A stretch of 64,000 bases of DNA from Sphagnum magellanicum (taxonomy: Eukaryota > Streptophyta > Sphagnopsida > Sphagnales > Sphagnaceae). The translations under genes and the position numbers were made by a program. Each line of letters opens with the position of its first letter. Positions within the stretch are counted from its first letter, which is position 1. The DNA lies in NCBI GenBank assembly GCA_021904315.1, contig CM038920.1:16616001-16680000 (forward strand), read 5' to 3'. This document shows positions 12,901 to 24,651 of the stretch, in pieces. A model generated the notes under the pieces. The model saw nothing but the letters and a program-made list of their open reading frames with translations, was not told the origin of the DNA and did not search any database.

Positions 12901-13250
12901 CTAGCGAGCTAAGTATGTGCATCAAACCAGGTCGGAGATGGCATCCAGAAGTGCAATGATCTGTGTATTTTCTTACATGGAAAGCTGTGAGAAAGAAGAA
13001 GGCTCATGAGACACAAACTTGTTTGGGTCCTCTAGAGTTTCCTGCTTACCGGATCTGTGACTAGGGGCCTTGGTCGCTCGCGAACCTTCATGTTTCTCTT
13101 GCCGTGGTACTCCACGGCTCGCATTTTGTGCTTCTCATCCTTTTTGGAAGTGATTGTGCAAGTAGGGGTCTTCAGGATTGGAGGATCCTGCAGCACTGTG
13201 TAAGTAGACGTTACGGGAACAGCTTGTGGGGTCTCCACTTGAGTAGCCAT
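9970..13250 (-). CDS. Zinc-dependent alcohol/formaldehyde-dehydrogenase-like enzyme
   Basis: Nine exons on the minus strand: 13250-13050, 12737-12578, 12249-12126, 11906-11827, 11726-11580, 11202-10988, 10689-10559, 10386-10312 and 10135-9970. They sum to 1299 bases (432 residues) with phase kept at all eight junctions. The protein is a medium-chain dehydrogenase. It has catalytic-zinc residues in CGSD (C80) and GHE (H102, E103), a complete structural-zinc set (C132, C135, C138, C146), the GYSHLTGG segment, and a Rossmann motif GAGPVG (234-239) ending in an acidic residue, which points to NAD(H). This pattern is that of the threonine-dehydrogenase-like / glutathione-independent formaldehyde-dehydrogenase-like group. 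The substrate is not evident. The first 40 or so residues are an extra, low-complexity T/P-rich lead that could be a targeting peptide. The start ATG (AAAATGGCT) is well placed. All donors are GT. A CT/GA tract lies upstream. Confidence 0.92.
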
Positions 13251-13702
13251 TTTCTCTTTGCAATATGCTCACCTTGGACCCGCCGGCAACCGACCTGAGC
13301 GAGTAAAAGAAGAAGAAGAAGCTGAAGAGGGACGACAGATCTTGACGAGGGGATAATTTCAAAGCAAGTTTGTAAAGAAAAACGGAGTCGGTCTCACAAT
13401 CCAAAACAGAAGAAACGCAAGAAAATTCCATTGTGATGCTTAATAGTAACAAGGCTCGAAGAGGAAACCAGCTCAAGCTACTCGGAAATTTTTCTGTGAT
13501 CCGCCACTTGGGTGCGGTTTGCCATCGACACGTCCACGACGGCATGCTGTCGCTGATGGAGAGAAGGTCATGCAACGGTCCTACTCGGAAGTTCTCACCG
13601 CGAGGCACGACAAAACAGACACTCTTCAGGCTAAGATTGTGGAGGTGTCGCGCACCCATTCCATGCAGACAACAAAGGCAACTATAGTTTTCCGAAAATG
13701 AA

Positions 13703-13738
<36 letters not shown>

Positions 13739-14170
13739 AAAGAAACCAACCCGCAAAATCGAATCTTCTTCTCAGCAGAACCGCCTGCATCTCGAAGCTG
13801 CTAAGTCTCCCTAAAACAGAAACTTGCTAATCGCAATGCATGTCACGACTGTACTCATCAAGAGATCAAATCCCTCCCACGTCCTCCAGAGCTCCCTACA
13901 CTTCAAATGCTTAGAATATTGTTGATCATTTCGAACTGATCATGCAAACTACAGAAGAGCTTGCTTCTTCATGAAATACCTTCGGAGATTCATTCAAGGA
14001 AGGAATTTCCCAATACAGCAACTGAAAGCATGCAAGCTTCTAAATTTCGCAACAATCACACATCATGAGATCAGAGCTTGCTGCTGAAGCTCTGAATCCT
14101 TCGTTCCAAAATTTGCTATATGAAATCCTGAGATTGCAACAAAAGCATTCGCCAAAACTCTTGCAACAAG
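13251..14170 (-). promoter_or_regulatory. 5-prime flank of the dehydrogenase gene
   Basis: The region right of the start codon is GC-richer than the DNA beyond 14.2 kb and should hold the leader and promoter. It includes a (CT)n tract at about 13705-13734, which reads as (GA)n in the gene's direction, as is common in plant leaders. I could not place a TATA box or transcription start with confidence. Long frames on both strands here are probably non-coding. Confidence 0.35.
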
Positions 14171-15097
14171 GTCCATTTAAGTATCTTGCTATCTGATAAT
14201 GTGTTTAGAGTATAGAAGCTTTAAAGGACTTTGGCCCCTAGTAGCCAATATTAGGTCTATTTTTATATGAGGATTTTTGAAAGATGATATTTTGGCTTGT
14301 GTTAAACCTTGAGATTAGTTATAGAGTTTTAATATCTTGAAGGATTTTGGGTTTCTTTTAGAGGATTTTTTGAGGATTATATTTTCGCATGGTGAAATAT
14401 TTTAGTTTCCATGATTCTTCTTTTGCCTTAAAATACTTTTTTTTAATATAAATGGCAAGGCCACAGTATGACACAACCCTTGATTATAAATTGTTTGCAC
14501 TATTGTTGAGTTTTCCTTCATTTACGGATAATTTTATTGCTTGGAACTCATCGATAAGGACCACTTTAGATGAGTGTCCAAGGTCTACGGTTCAATGAAA
14601 TAGAGCAATCCTATTGGCTGAGAGTCATAAATTGGATCCCTTACCTTTAGATGAGGGACCATGACCCAAAAGTGGCAAATTGAGGCTAAACCTACATGGC
14701 ACCATTTTGGAAGGAAAATCAATTGGTTCAAACCCAAAAAAAAAGACCTCCAGGAGAGTTCATGATTTGGAGAACCCAGATGCAATCTAGGGTCCAACTC
14801 AAGGATTCAATTTGCTTCAAATGAATCCAGATTGGTTCCTAGGAATTTTGACCCCGAACCCCATCTAAAAAGTGGGGCCTAAGATTTGCACAAAGAATTG
14901 CAGTAACCCAAAAACCACCCAATGCTAGTTCAAACACAACTTGAAAATTAAAAACACTCCCCCTCCCCCTCCCCCAGCCTGCCCACCCACAAGAGAAAAG
15001 GGATGCCCTTGCACTCCATGGCGCACCTTCTCATTTGGTTGCATGGAAATTCTATTCCTAAAATTGGCTGCTGCTATTTTTGGCCTAGACTAACCCT
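14171..15097. other. AT-rich spacer
   Basis: Composition drops back to AT-rich. A C-rich patch (CTCCCCCTCCCCCTCCCCC) lies near 14957. Minus frame 14797-14585 (70 residues) matches nothing I recognise. Confidence 0.4.
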
Positions 15098-15290
15098 AGT
15101 ACCTTGGCCAATTTGACACTAATTATATTATTTTTAGAAATGTTGAAGTTTTCAAAAATTATTTCTTCCAAATCAAAAAATATGGTGAAGGATGATAGTG
15201 AACATTTAGGCATATTTCCATTTGTTGAAACGAATTTTTCAAAATTAATTAATTATTCGACAGACATGTGTTGAAATGGCCCAAGGTACT
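15098..15290. mobile_element. MITE-like element, copy A
   Basis: About 193 bp with terminal inverted repeats: AGTACCTTGGCCAATTTGAC at the left matches the reverse complement of the right end (AGTACCTTGGGCCATTTCAA) apart from small differences. It has no coding capacity. The outer flanks both contain CTA, a possible 3-bp target duplication. A related element lies at 54343-54525. Size, inverted ends and lack of a gene fit a MITE, perhaps of the PIF/Harbinger type. Confidence 0.5.
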
Positions 15291-18110
15291 ACGGTAATAG
15301 CCCTTCTGAAGAACACCTTGCCTATTCTGTTTCATATTAATTGATTGGGGGTCCCTCACATGTCCAACTTCTTTCTTTCTTTGCAATGAGCCTATTTGAT
15401 TGGCCCATAGCCAAAAGAAAAAAAAATTGAAACTATGGAATCTCCCCAAAACAGAAGACTCTATTGAAAGATAGAGTGCAAAATGGTCCAATTTTCAAAA
15501 GTTGCAAACGTGGTGAAAACAAATCCCTTCCCAAAATTCCCAACTTTAGATCTCACTTCCCATCTACACATTCTTAAAATTTCCACCTCATATCCCCCAA
15601 CATACCAAGCTTAAGGAACTGATGTTTACTTAGACACGCTCATAAACCCCATGCTGTATCTCCTCTTCTCCACCTTAAACCTGCTACTTTTATTCATGTT
15701 TTTACATTAGACCTTATCAATCTCCAAACTCCAAAATGTAGTGAAAATTAATTGGAATCAAGAGATGTTCAGTCCTAGTGAACAAACCATGGGCATTCTT
15801 CCTAGACAGTCCATATCAATACTAATTGACAAATGCCCAAACAACAAACCCATCTCTAGAATACACACACACACAGATTTTCTATCTTTCCTACTACAAT
15901 CCAAAAACTAAAAACAATATTTAGCTCTTTTCTTGAGTTGTTGTTTCTTCCTTTCTTATCCTCCACATAGCTCCTTCATCACATGCCACTATTTTCTTTC
16001 TTGCATAATAAGACAAGTTACAAAACACAATTTTTCTACTAGTGCTTCCTACCAAACCTCTACACAAAGTCCATCAAAACAAAATTAAGGGTTGGTTTGT
16101 TGCCGAACATAACTCACCCCAACCCAACACCACCAAATTCACCATCATCAATAATATGCATGAGCACACAATAAAACCAACACCCAAACACTAAAACTGA
16201 GAAAACTCCATCAAAAATAGCATCAATTGACAATTTTCTTGTCATTATTTCCTTTTGATTTCTCTCTTCCTTTTTCATCAACTTCCAATAAGCCCGTTAT
16301 TGATGGAGATCTTTCATCCAACTCCATTTTCCTCCACACAAGGTAAGGCACTGAAAATCTACATGCCACGTATTAATTTTGTTGAGAACCAACTAAAGTT
16401 CCAAGTTTTAACCTCCCTATTATTAATTTTGTAAACGTTTGTTGAAACTAGTGTTGGGTGAGTATTTGATTTTTCATATACCAATCAATTCTTGGTATAT
16501 TATTTTTTTAGGTTTGAAATACCATTTGAGTCTTGGTATTTGATTTTTTATTATTCTAAAAATGTTTGGATCAAGGGTTTGAAACCTTAAGATGAAAAAA
16601 TTGTTATGATTTGGGGGTGGGTATAATGCTTGATCTTAGTTGTACTTGGTTTAATAACGCGATCGGGTTTTTGACAAAAAAAAAAATTAATCTAATTTCT
16701 TTTAAAAATTCAATTATTGTTAGGTCTTTGAATGGAAAAGCCATCTACTAAACGTTCATTACACAATATACATTAGATTTTTAACAACATAAGTCACATA
16801 TGCATTTCATCAATATGAAATAACAATAGTACCATTTGGTTTACTGCAATAAGGTCAATTGTCAACAACTATCATAGTACCTTTTTAAGTTTGGTTACTA
16901 TTGAGTTATTTTTAGAAATTTTTAATTTAAAAATTTTATGGTTGAAATGTTGAAAAAAATACCAAAAAACAAAATGGTGGGAACCCATGAACCTTTTATC
17001 TTCAACCTTGTTCACTAGTGCAAAGTAAATATTCAACAATTGACAACATTTTTCTATCTTATAATTTGGTGGAACATTATTTCTCCTAGCTTTTAAAAAA
17101 ATAAAAAATGTTGTAAGAAATTTCATTATGTTAAAGGTTCAAAGTCCAAAGAACTTACCAAAGAAACTACATATTGTTTTGCCAATTTTTCATAAATTAT
17201 TACTTTTATTACTAAAACAAACTTTGAAAAATAAATAACTATTCAAGACCTAAATGTTGAACCTAGAAAGGTACTATAATATACAAGGGATAAAACAATT
17301 AAAATTTGAGGCAATGTACAATCAAATATTTGGTTTTGTCAAATTTGGTTCCAACATGCATTGGTCCTCTTTGATTTAGGATCCCACAAGTAATAACCAA
17401 TCAAACATGAGTACTTTCCATTTGGAATTTTTTACTGGATCTTGTAAGACTTGGAATGTTATCATATTTTTTTACTCCCCTCCTCAAAAATAAACTTGCA
17501 AATTGTAATAAGAACTACGGCTATATGGCAATTGCAACACAACCCATATCACATTTGAGCTTCATGAATTGACAATTGGCATCTTCAAAAGCCAACAACA
17601 AATCTTCAACTATCACCATCACATAAAACTATAGAATCTAGGCATTAAGCACCTACACATTCCAACAAAATGCCAAAAACTTAATCAAATATGTTCATCC
17701 CAAAATCACACAAAGTTTTTAGCAATTTCAAGCATTTTTTTTGTGCTTCACTTCATCTTCAATTTCTAGATCAAGTTGCTCCACAAGAATAAATTTTATC
17801 TCAAATCCATGTGTAAAGTCAAGAGGCTTTTCACACCTAATATGTGGGTTAGCTAACCAATTTTTGTTGACAAATATCATTTTGTCTAGGTTATATGTTC
17901 AAAGTTAACATCTCCAAAAATATTTTAAGGATTCTAACAATGGAAAAAATCTATTGTAAGAAATTCAAAGATTAATGATTCAATTTACAATTAAATTTTA
18001 GTTAGAAATGACAATTACAATTAAAAATGTGGTAGTCACCTAAGACAAGACAAGTGTCATCAAACAAATAATTAATCACAAAAGGCACCACATGGCATGG
18101 TTAATCTAAT
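15291..18110. other. AT-rich gene-poor DNA
   Basis: A-, T- and ATT-rich sequence with short frames only (such as minus 15491-15249 and 17126-16872), none of which resembles a known protein. No gene or RNA is supported. Confidence 0.5.
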
Positions 18111-18184
18111 CTACTAGGCCTATAACCTACCTAGTTTATCTACCCTACCTACTTAACTTACCTAACCCCTAACTAGCTTATTTA

Positions 18185-18330
18185 ATTTAACTTAAGCTAA
18201 CCCCTAAGATGCAAGTATAAAGACTTGAGCCTTTCACATGTATGAGGGTTATAAGCCAAGTCCTTAACCGCTGCACCACACTATTATGGTGATAAATTTT
18301 GTCAACTAATTTATTTCACATCTTATTATG
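18185..18330 (-). mobile_element. tRNA-like SINE, copy 2
   Basis: The best preserved copy. On the minus strand it reads GGTGCAGCGGTTAAGGACTT (box-A-like), a spacer, then GAAAGGCTCAAGTCTTTATA (box-B-like), then CTTGCATCTTAGG. The left flank continues into TAAGTTAAGTAGGTAGG sequence like that beside the 2.2-kb copy. The head resembles tRNA box A (TGGC-GCAGTGGTTA-like) and box B positions in a tRNA gene. Confidence 0.6.
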
Positions 18331-18339
18331 TACATATGT

Positions 18340-18500
18340 AAGTAACTTTTAGGTAGATGGATAGGTAGGTAAGTAGGTAGGTGACCTACCTAACTAAGGT
18401 AGATGGCCTACTTACTTACATACCTAGGTAAATGGCTTACCTACCTACCCTAGGTAGTTGGCGTACCTACCTACTTACCTAAGTAAATGGCTTATGTATT
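18340..18500. repeat. Palindromic TAGG/CCTA tandem units
   Basis: Units of roughly 25-33 bases, each starting TAGGTA, passing through ATGGCTTACC or GTTGGCGTACC and ending in CTACCTACC. Each unit is itself an imperfect palindrome, and GGTAGGTGACCTACC near 18380 is an almost perfect one. Confidence 0.6.
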
Positions 18501-21105
18501 TAATTTAAAAATATTTAAATAGGTATTAAGTGTTCACCCTAATTTACGTAGCCTACCTATTAAATAATAATTTTTTTCTAATTTACACATTAACTAATAA
18601 ATGACAATTCTACAATTGGAATTATATTAACAATTTAAATGCCATATGTCATTTAATCATCTATATAGTACAAATGTAATTGTAAAAGCAACTTAGTTAT
18701 CAACCATTAATGGATGGCACCAATAATGGATGACATATATTCATTTTCAACAATGTTCTCATCTAAACTTATGATAATCACAAATGTTAATCACATTTAT
18801 GATTAAAATTTAGATTTATCATAATGTAATTGCATATGTGATTATGAGCAATTGTAAGTATGTTAACATGTAGGATTATTACAAGTATACTCACAAAATT
18901 AATTGATTTGGACACTACTTGCACACTAGTCACAAACATAGCATTGAAATGGACAAGATTTCTTTTCGTGATCATTTTTGTTTTGATCTAATCAGTAGGA
19001 CTGCCAAGATTTGTTAGGCTAATATAACAATGGTGGGAAATCTATGTTCTTTTGTGCACCATCAAGTTAGAACAAACTTATAATTCCATTCCTCAAAAAG
19101 AAACTAACAAAAAAATCAAGTTCCCCTACTTTAAATTATTTCAAAATGTTGGCATTTATTGATGCGGTAAAAAACAAATCTTCACTATACACTAAAACTT
19201 GCACATTAGAGGTTCATCAAGCATGATAGGCATCAAAGTCTTGTAACATCCACCAACAAAGGTAATCACAAATTTACAAGCTTCATAGGTTTGTTCCAAA
19301 TCCATACAAAATTTGTTATTTTATAGGTTTTTATTGTTCAAACACGAATGTTGTGCATTAGTTAAACACAAAAGTTGTGTGCACAACTTTTGTGTGTAAA
19401 CACCACAAATAAACATACATCATCTATGTTTGAATAATATGAATATGCATATGACATTCATGTTTAAACAATGTGCACGACATCAATATTCAAACAATAC
19501 AAATGGATGAATGACATCTATGTGTATTCCATACAAACCTATGAAAAATAGATTTTGCACAATTATTACTGCCAAATCATGACTCGTGAATTTGTGATGT
19601 AATAGTTGTTCATCATAGATAACCACCAAAATTGAAGTTAGATCATGACCCATGTAAGTAGTGACCAATCACATGCTCTTGAATATGGGATCTAACATCA
19701 CTACCAAGATGTTACATAATTTTTTTTATTAAAATCTATGCACAAAATATATATGAATGGTACAAAAACTTTTAACAAACAGTGTTTCATGTGCATCACA
19801 AGTTCCACCAACTCTATCTTGCAAGTTGTTAGGAACAATATAATGGCAAGATCATCACAAAGTTCACAACATGTTGAAATGATAAATTACAAGGCATCTC
19901 CAAGGAGCCAATGTCCTAGGCTTTGATTCAACACACAACCAAATATAAATAGGTGATAACACTTTCACCACAATTTCACAAATGGCCCAAGTTCACAAAG
20001 AAAGTACACAACTTCACAATGTAACAAATTGTTGAAGTAACATAATACAATGGTTGTTTAAAATATTGATGCATTTTCAACCAATGAAACTTGACTTACA
20101 AACCTAAATATGTTTCTTTTTTAAAAACCCGCCCTACTAAACTTTAGATCCACTAAGCCTACATCACATTTTTTCAATTATTTAATCATGCACAACTCAA
20201 AAAAGATTCTCTAAAAAAAAATTTACAAATGCATTCAACTTTTACATTAACCAAATCACAACCAACCAAAAAAAATACACCTCCTCTTGATCTACTAAAT
20301 CACTAATAAACTCAAAAAACATTAACCTCCAACATCAAATTTTCTTGACTTATTAATATGGTTGTGAAAAAGACTTGATGCGCCATTTTTATGTTGGCTA
20401 TTTCATCAAACAAATCAAGTTGTTAGGTCAACCATGATGTTGACCAAATGTTCTCACATTTTTAATATGATTTTTAATTTGCAAATAATTTTATTATTAT
20501 TAATTTAATAATTCATTACAAGGATTGAATTTCAATGAACAAAGGTGATTAAAGTTTAATGTTGATAAAGTTTTTTTCTTAAATTAACCATTGAAATGTG
20601 ATGATTGAATTTTGATCATCATCTCAACGATCAAGATTGTTTATTAAAAATCTTTTTTAATGACTAAAATTTGGTTGCCTTATGGATGAAGGTGGACTTA
20701 ATTCACCTTAATAATTGTCCTTCAATGACCAAAATCCAATCTCAAAAACAAAAAACCAAAAAAATGTTTTAAAATTTTGTTTGACCTTGGAAATGTGAAA
20801 TAAAATTTTGTTTATTATTTTCAAAATCTTCTTTTTAAAACTAAATTTTATTCACTACAAAACTGCAACAAGGGTGGACTTAGTCCTAATCCTTGTGAAC
20901 ACAAAAATCCCACCTAGATCCACTTTGAATTTCATTACAAAGAAATTAAAAATTTGAAAAAAAAAAATTTGATTTTTAAAAATGGTGATCAAAAATTTAA
21001 TCTACACATCTCAAAAGTCAACATCTTTTCTTTTCTTTTTTTTTGAAATTGAACTTTAATCACCTTTGTTGACTAGAATTCAATCCCTATAATTAATTAT
21101 CAATA
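18501..21105. other. AT-rich gene-poor DNA with a hairpin cluster
   Basis: No gene seen. Around 19330-19510 short phrases such as ATTCATGTTTAAACAATGTG and AATATTCAAACAATAC recur in both orientations around a strong hairpin, listed separately. Confidence 0.5.
19366..19395. repeat. Perfect 14-bp hairpin with 2-base loop
   Basis: ACACAAAAGTTGTG, a TG spacer, then CACAACTTTTGTGT: a perfect inverted repeat. Outer arms near 19336-19355 (CAAACACGAATGTTGTGC) and 19450-19475 (GACATTCATGTTTAAACAAT) pair partly, so the hairpin may be the centre of a larger foldback element of about 145 bp. Confidence 0.6.
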
Positions 21106-21109
21106 ATCC

Positions 21110-21490
21110 CGTTGAAGACGAAATTAAGAATCCAAGGATATTAAAGGTTGGGCCGAGAATTGGGAATCCCTAGAGGTCAAGGTTCTTGTACAAAAGTCTA
21201 GATTCAATAATCAAAAATCTTGGAAGCAAAGTTGAAGGGAATTGGAGGTCTTCATAGGTTGAAAGGAATTGAAAATCAAGACTTGGAAGTCTTGGTAGGT
21301 TGAGGGGAATTGAAATTTTTCGTGTGTCAAAAAAATTCGTGGTTTTTGAGAAGGAATCAAGAATCCCAAGAGGTCAAGGATTTTGGGTGGGAGTTGAAAA
21401 TCCTGTTAAATCAAAGGGAATATGGAATCTAAATGGGTCAAGCTTCTTGGGTGGGAGTTGAAAATATTGGTGAATCAAAGTGTGATGGAT
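21110..21490. repeat. Degenerate tandem repeat, GAATTGGGAATCCT type, block 1
   Basis: Successive 30-45 base units alternate GGAATTGRRAATCYT with AGGTCAAGGTTCTTGGGTGG or AGGTTGAAGGGAATTG. The same wording returns at about 22.2-22.4 and 23.3-23.5 kb. No intact reading frame runs through it. Confidence 0.65.
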
Positions 21491-21529
21491 GTGAAAATTA
21501 AACACCATCTTCCAATATATGGAATTCAT

Positions 21530-21830
21530 CCATAATGTTCATCCATAATTCCTAGTTAAGTTTTAGTTAATTTTCAATTAAATTCCAATTAATTTTTAAA
21601 TAAATCCCAGTTAAATTTTAATTAACTCTTAATTAAATCCGAATTAATTACGAGTTGACTTTTGGTTAACTTCTAGTGAAGTCCTAGTTAACTTATAATT
21701 ACATTTTAGTTCACTATTACTTAAGTCCTAATTATGTATAATTAATTCACAGTTGATTCTTAATTAAATCCAAGTTAATTTTGAGTTAAATTTTAGTTAA
21801 CTCATCGTCGACTCCAAGTTAGGAAGGTTC
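21530..21830. repeat. Degenerate repeat of AGTTAACTTTTAATTAAATCC units
   Basis: About 300 bases built from variants of AGTTAAYTTTTARTTAAATCC and AATTAATTTT, with a period near 15 and 30 bases. It begins directly after repeat block 1. Confidence 0.6.
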
Positions 21831-22189
21831 TCAAGAAATTTCCTTACTTGATACACACATAGAAACTTTTTTAAAAGTTTCCTTGAACTAGGTCCCCAAA
21901 GGAGTATAAATAAAAGTAGGACCTTTCATTTTTTTCAATTTGTTCAACATTAGTCTTAGACATGATCTTACATCATAACCTTATCATGTTCTTTTCATGT
22001 TCATGTTTGCACATGGTAGCATAATAAAAAGTTATTTTCACATTTGTTTTGCACATCTCATGTTTTTATTTTTAGTTTTTATGTTCTTATTTTTGAACTA
22101 CATGAAAAAATTTGTTCCTTATTTGAAAGTTAGATTTAGACCATTCCTTAGCTTTTGTTCTTGTGAGTTTTCGTGTCTTTAACACAAAG

Positions 22190-22380
22190 GGTATTAGGAG
22201 TCCAAATGGGTCAAATATCTTGGGTGAAAATCAAAAGTCCTAATCAATTGAAGGCAATTGGGAGTTTCGATTGGTTAAAGGTCTTGGGCAAGAATCAAGA
22301 ATCCTAGGAAGTTGATGGGAGTCAATAGTTTCAACAAGTTGAAAGGAATCAAAAATCTTAATAGGTCGATGTATAATTAT
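22190..22380. repeat. Degenerate tandem repeat, block 2
   Basis: Same family as 21110-21490: phrases such as TCTTGGGTGAAAATCAAAAG, GAAGGCAATTGGGAG and AAGAATCCTAGGAAG recur at 35-45 base spacing. Confidence 0.55.
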
Positions 22381-22384
22381 GAAC

Positions 22385-23255
22385 CCAACTAATAGGGAGG
22401 GTAGCTAGGTATAACAAACCAAAAAAAGAAAAAGAAAATTTTAAAAAAACAAGAAAAGTTATTGTCTAAAGAATTCCTACCTTTGGACAAAAAACTTTTT
22501 AGAAAATTCCAAGAGAGGTTAAATGATTAGAAAATACTCTTGCACTACAAGACCACAACTCCTTCATATTACCATCATCATTATGCACATTGTCTTCCAA
22601 CAACTACCTTCTATTGCAAATACCATCATATTCCAACAACTCCAAAAAATCATTATAAATGAAACTATAAATAAATAAATCCAAAAAAAAGCTAAAATAT
22701 TCTATAAAAAAATGAATTTACACACACACATCCAAAAAGTCAAAATAAAAATAAAGAAAATAAAAATACACACCCAAGGTCATGTTCCATATATTTCAAT
22801 TTTATCAAGTACAACATGATTTTCCTATGCCATTTTCCCAACATCTCCATTTCTCCTTCTACTCCTCCTTTACCATGCTACAACTAAAATGATGTTCCTC
22901 CTCCTCCAAGGTACACTTCTCAAGTATCCACACATGATGCACTTCTTCCCTTAAAATTAAAAAATAAGGCCTTATCTTAATCTTCCCCCAAATTTTCACT
23001 AATTGATTAGTGAAGCAAACACAAATCTCTAATTCATATGAAACTAATTTAATCAAAATAATTTCATCTTTAAACATCCTTTAATTGATTGGTGAAATAA
23101 ACACCAATCTTTTATCCACATGAAATTAACTAATCAAAATAACTTCATCTCTTTCTAAATTAGAAAGATAATAATTAACATCTACCATTAGTAATTAAAT
23201 AATTATTAGAATGCCTATCAAACTAAATAAGCTAGAAAAAAAAATTATCCTAAAA
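22385..23255. other. AT-rich spacer
   Basis: AT-rich sequence. Near-duplicate phrases ACTAATTGATTAGTGAAGCAAACAC (about 23000) and TTAATTGATTGGTGAAATAAACAC (about 23080) suggest a small tandem duplication of about 80 bases. No gene is seen. Confidence 0.4.
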
Positions 23256-23259
23256 AGTC

Positions 23260-23520
23260 GAAAAGAATTGAGTGTCACAATAGATTGAAAGGAGTCACAA
23301 AGGGTCAAAAGTGTTGGGTGGAAGTTAGAAGTCCCAAGAGGTCAAAGCTATTGTCCAAGAGTTGGACATCATGGTGGGTTCAACATCTTGGGTAGGAATT
23401 GGAAGTTTGGAGAGGTCTAAGCTCTTGGGTGAAAATTGAATGAAGAGAGGGCATTAGGATAGGAGTTGGGAGTGAAGAGGATGTGAGGTGAGAATTGAAA
23501 ATCCTAGAAGGGGCAATGAG
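23260..23520. repeat. Degenerate tandem repeat, block 3
   Basis: Third block of the family, with GGTCAAAAGTGTTGGGTGG, GAAGTTAGAAGTCCCAAGAGG and TGGGTAGGAATTGGAAG. Confidence 0.55.
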
Positions 23521-23699
23521 ATGAAATATTTGATCATTTGGACTAATGGAACACCCTTGTGTAAGTTGCAATCAAAATTGGTATCAAAATTCGATCGCAA
23601 CTTGGAGAGTGATTTTTGAAAAAAAAATTGTCCAAGTTTTGTAACCCACTCTTCAATTTGTGACCAAAATTTGGTTGCTACCGTCACAAAATTGCTTTG

Positions 23700-24255
23700 T
23701 CAGATATTCCAAATTAGGATCTCCTTGGACACGAGATTTGAGAGCTAGTTGGTACCATTCTACCATTCTAGGGCTAGAAAATGCTCAACCATCTACCTGA
23801 CATATTCCACCTGTAGAATTCGCTGCCACCATTCCACACTGGAATCTCCTTAGTGCGAATGGAGTGTCTCTCCATAGCAAACTGTACACTCCGAGCTTCT
23901 TCTCTTCGCGCAGGCAGCGTTGCAGTCCCCCTTCCGCCGAGTATCGTTGTAGCAGCCCCGGGAAATAAAACAGGAGACGCTGGAAGATGGTGCTGATACC
24001 GGAGAGGTGATGAGGATGTGATGCTCTTGTGGTCTGTGTTGTTGTCTCATCACAGCCTTCACCACGTGCACCGATTTCCTCTCCTGTGTGGAAAGAAGAG
24101 ACTGGTTTCATTGGCAGCACCAGCAGAATGGTAACTGAACAGAAACACCCTTTGCTTTCCTTTTTCTCTCTCACCACCCCGCCCCCATCGCCACCAGTTA
24201 TTAATATCCACAGGAGGCCCACAAGCTTGGCTTTGTTTCACACCATGATAGCAAA
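23700..24255 (+). promoter_or_regulatory. 5-prime flank of the MYCBP-like gene
   Basis: Composition switches to GC-richer sequence at about 23.75 kb, roughly 500 bases before the inferred start codon. It probably holds the promoter and leader. Overlapping frames on both strands (minus 24222-23785, plus 24029-24268) look accidental. No TATA box could be placed. Confidence 0.3.
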
Positions 24256-24601
24256 ATGGCAATGGTAATGGGTTTGTGCGTGAATGATTGTTTGTATCAT
24301 CATCATCGTGCTAGATTTTGAATGGTCTTTTTGTTTCCATTTTTTTGGCGGAGTGGAGAGATATTGAATCCAATCGCTGGGCGTGGTACTTAGTGTTGCT
24401 GGCTGGTGGTTTTGTATATGAGTGGATTTTTCGGAGATCCATGTGTTTCGGGTTTCATGTTTTGGTCTAACGCGGTGGATGGTGGCGATGGGCTGTTTCT
24501 ATGTGCTCGTGGGATTTTGTATAGGCGAGTGAGTCGAAGAAGGAAGCGTTTAGGAAGTATCTGGAGGCAAGCGGTGTTCTTGAAGCTCTTACCAAAGGCA
24601 C

Positions 24602-24651
<50 letters not shown>

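Noticed and set aside
13135-13749. Minus-strand frame of 204 residues
   Set aside because: It runs in another frame through the dehydrogenase first exon and its leader, including the (GA)n tract. Composition and position mark it as a chance frame.
18185-18330. Intact tRNA gene
   Set aside because: Box-like segments exist, but acceptor and anticodon stems do not pair well by eye. A SINE head fits better.
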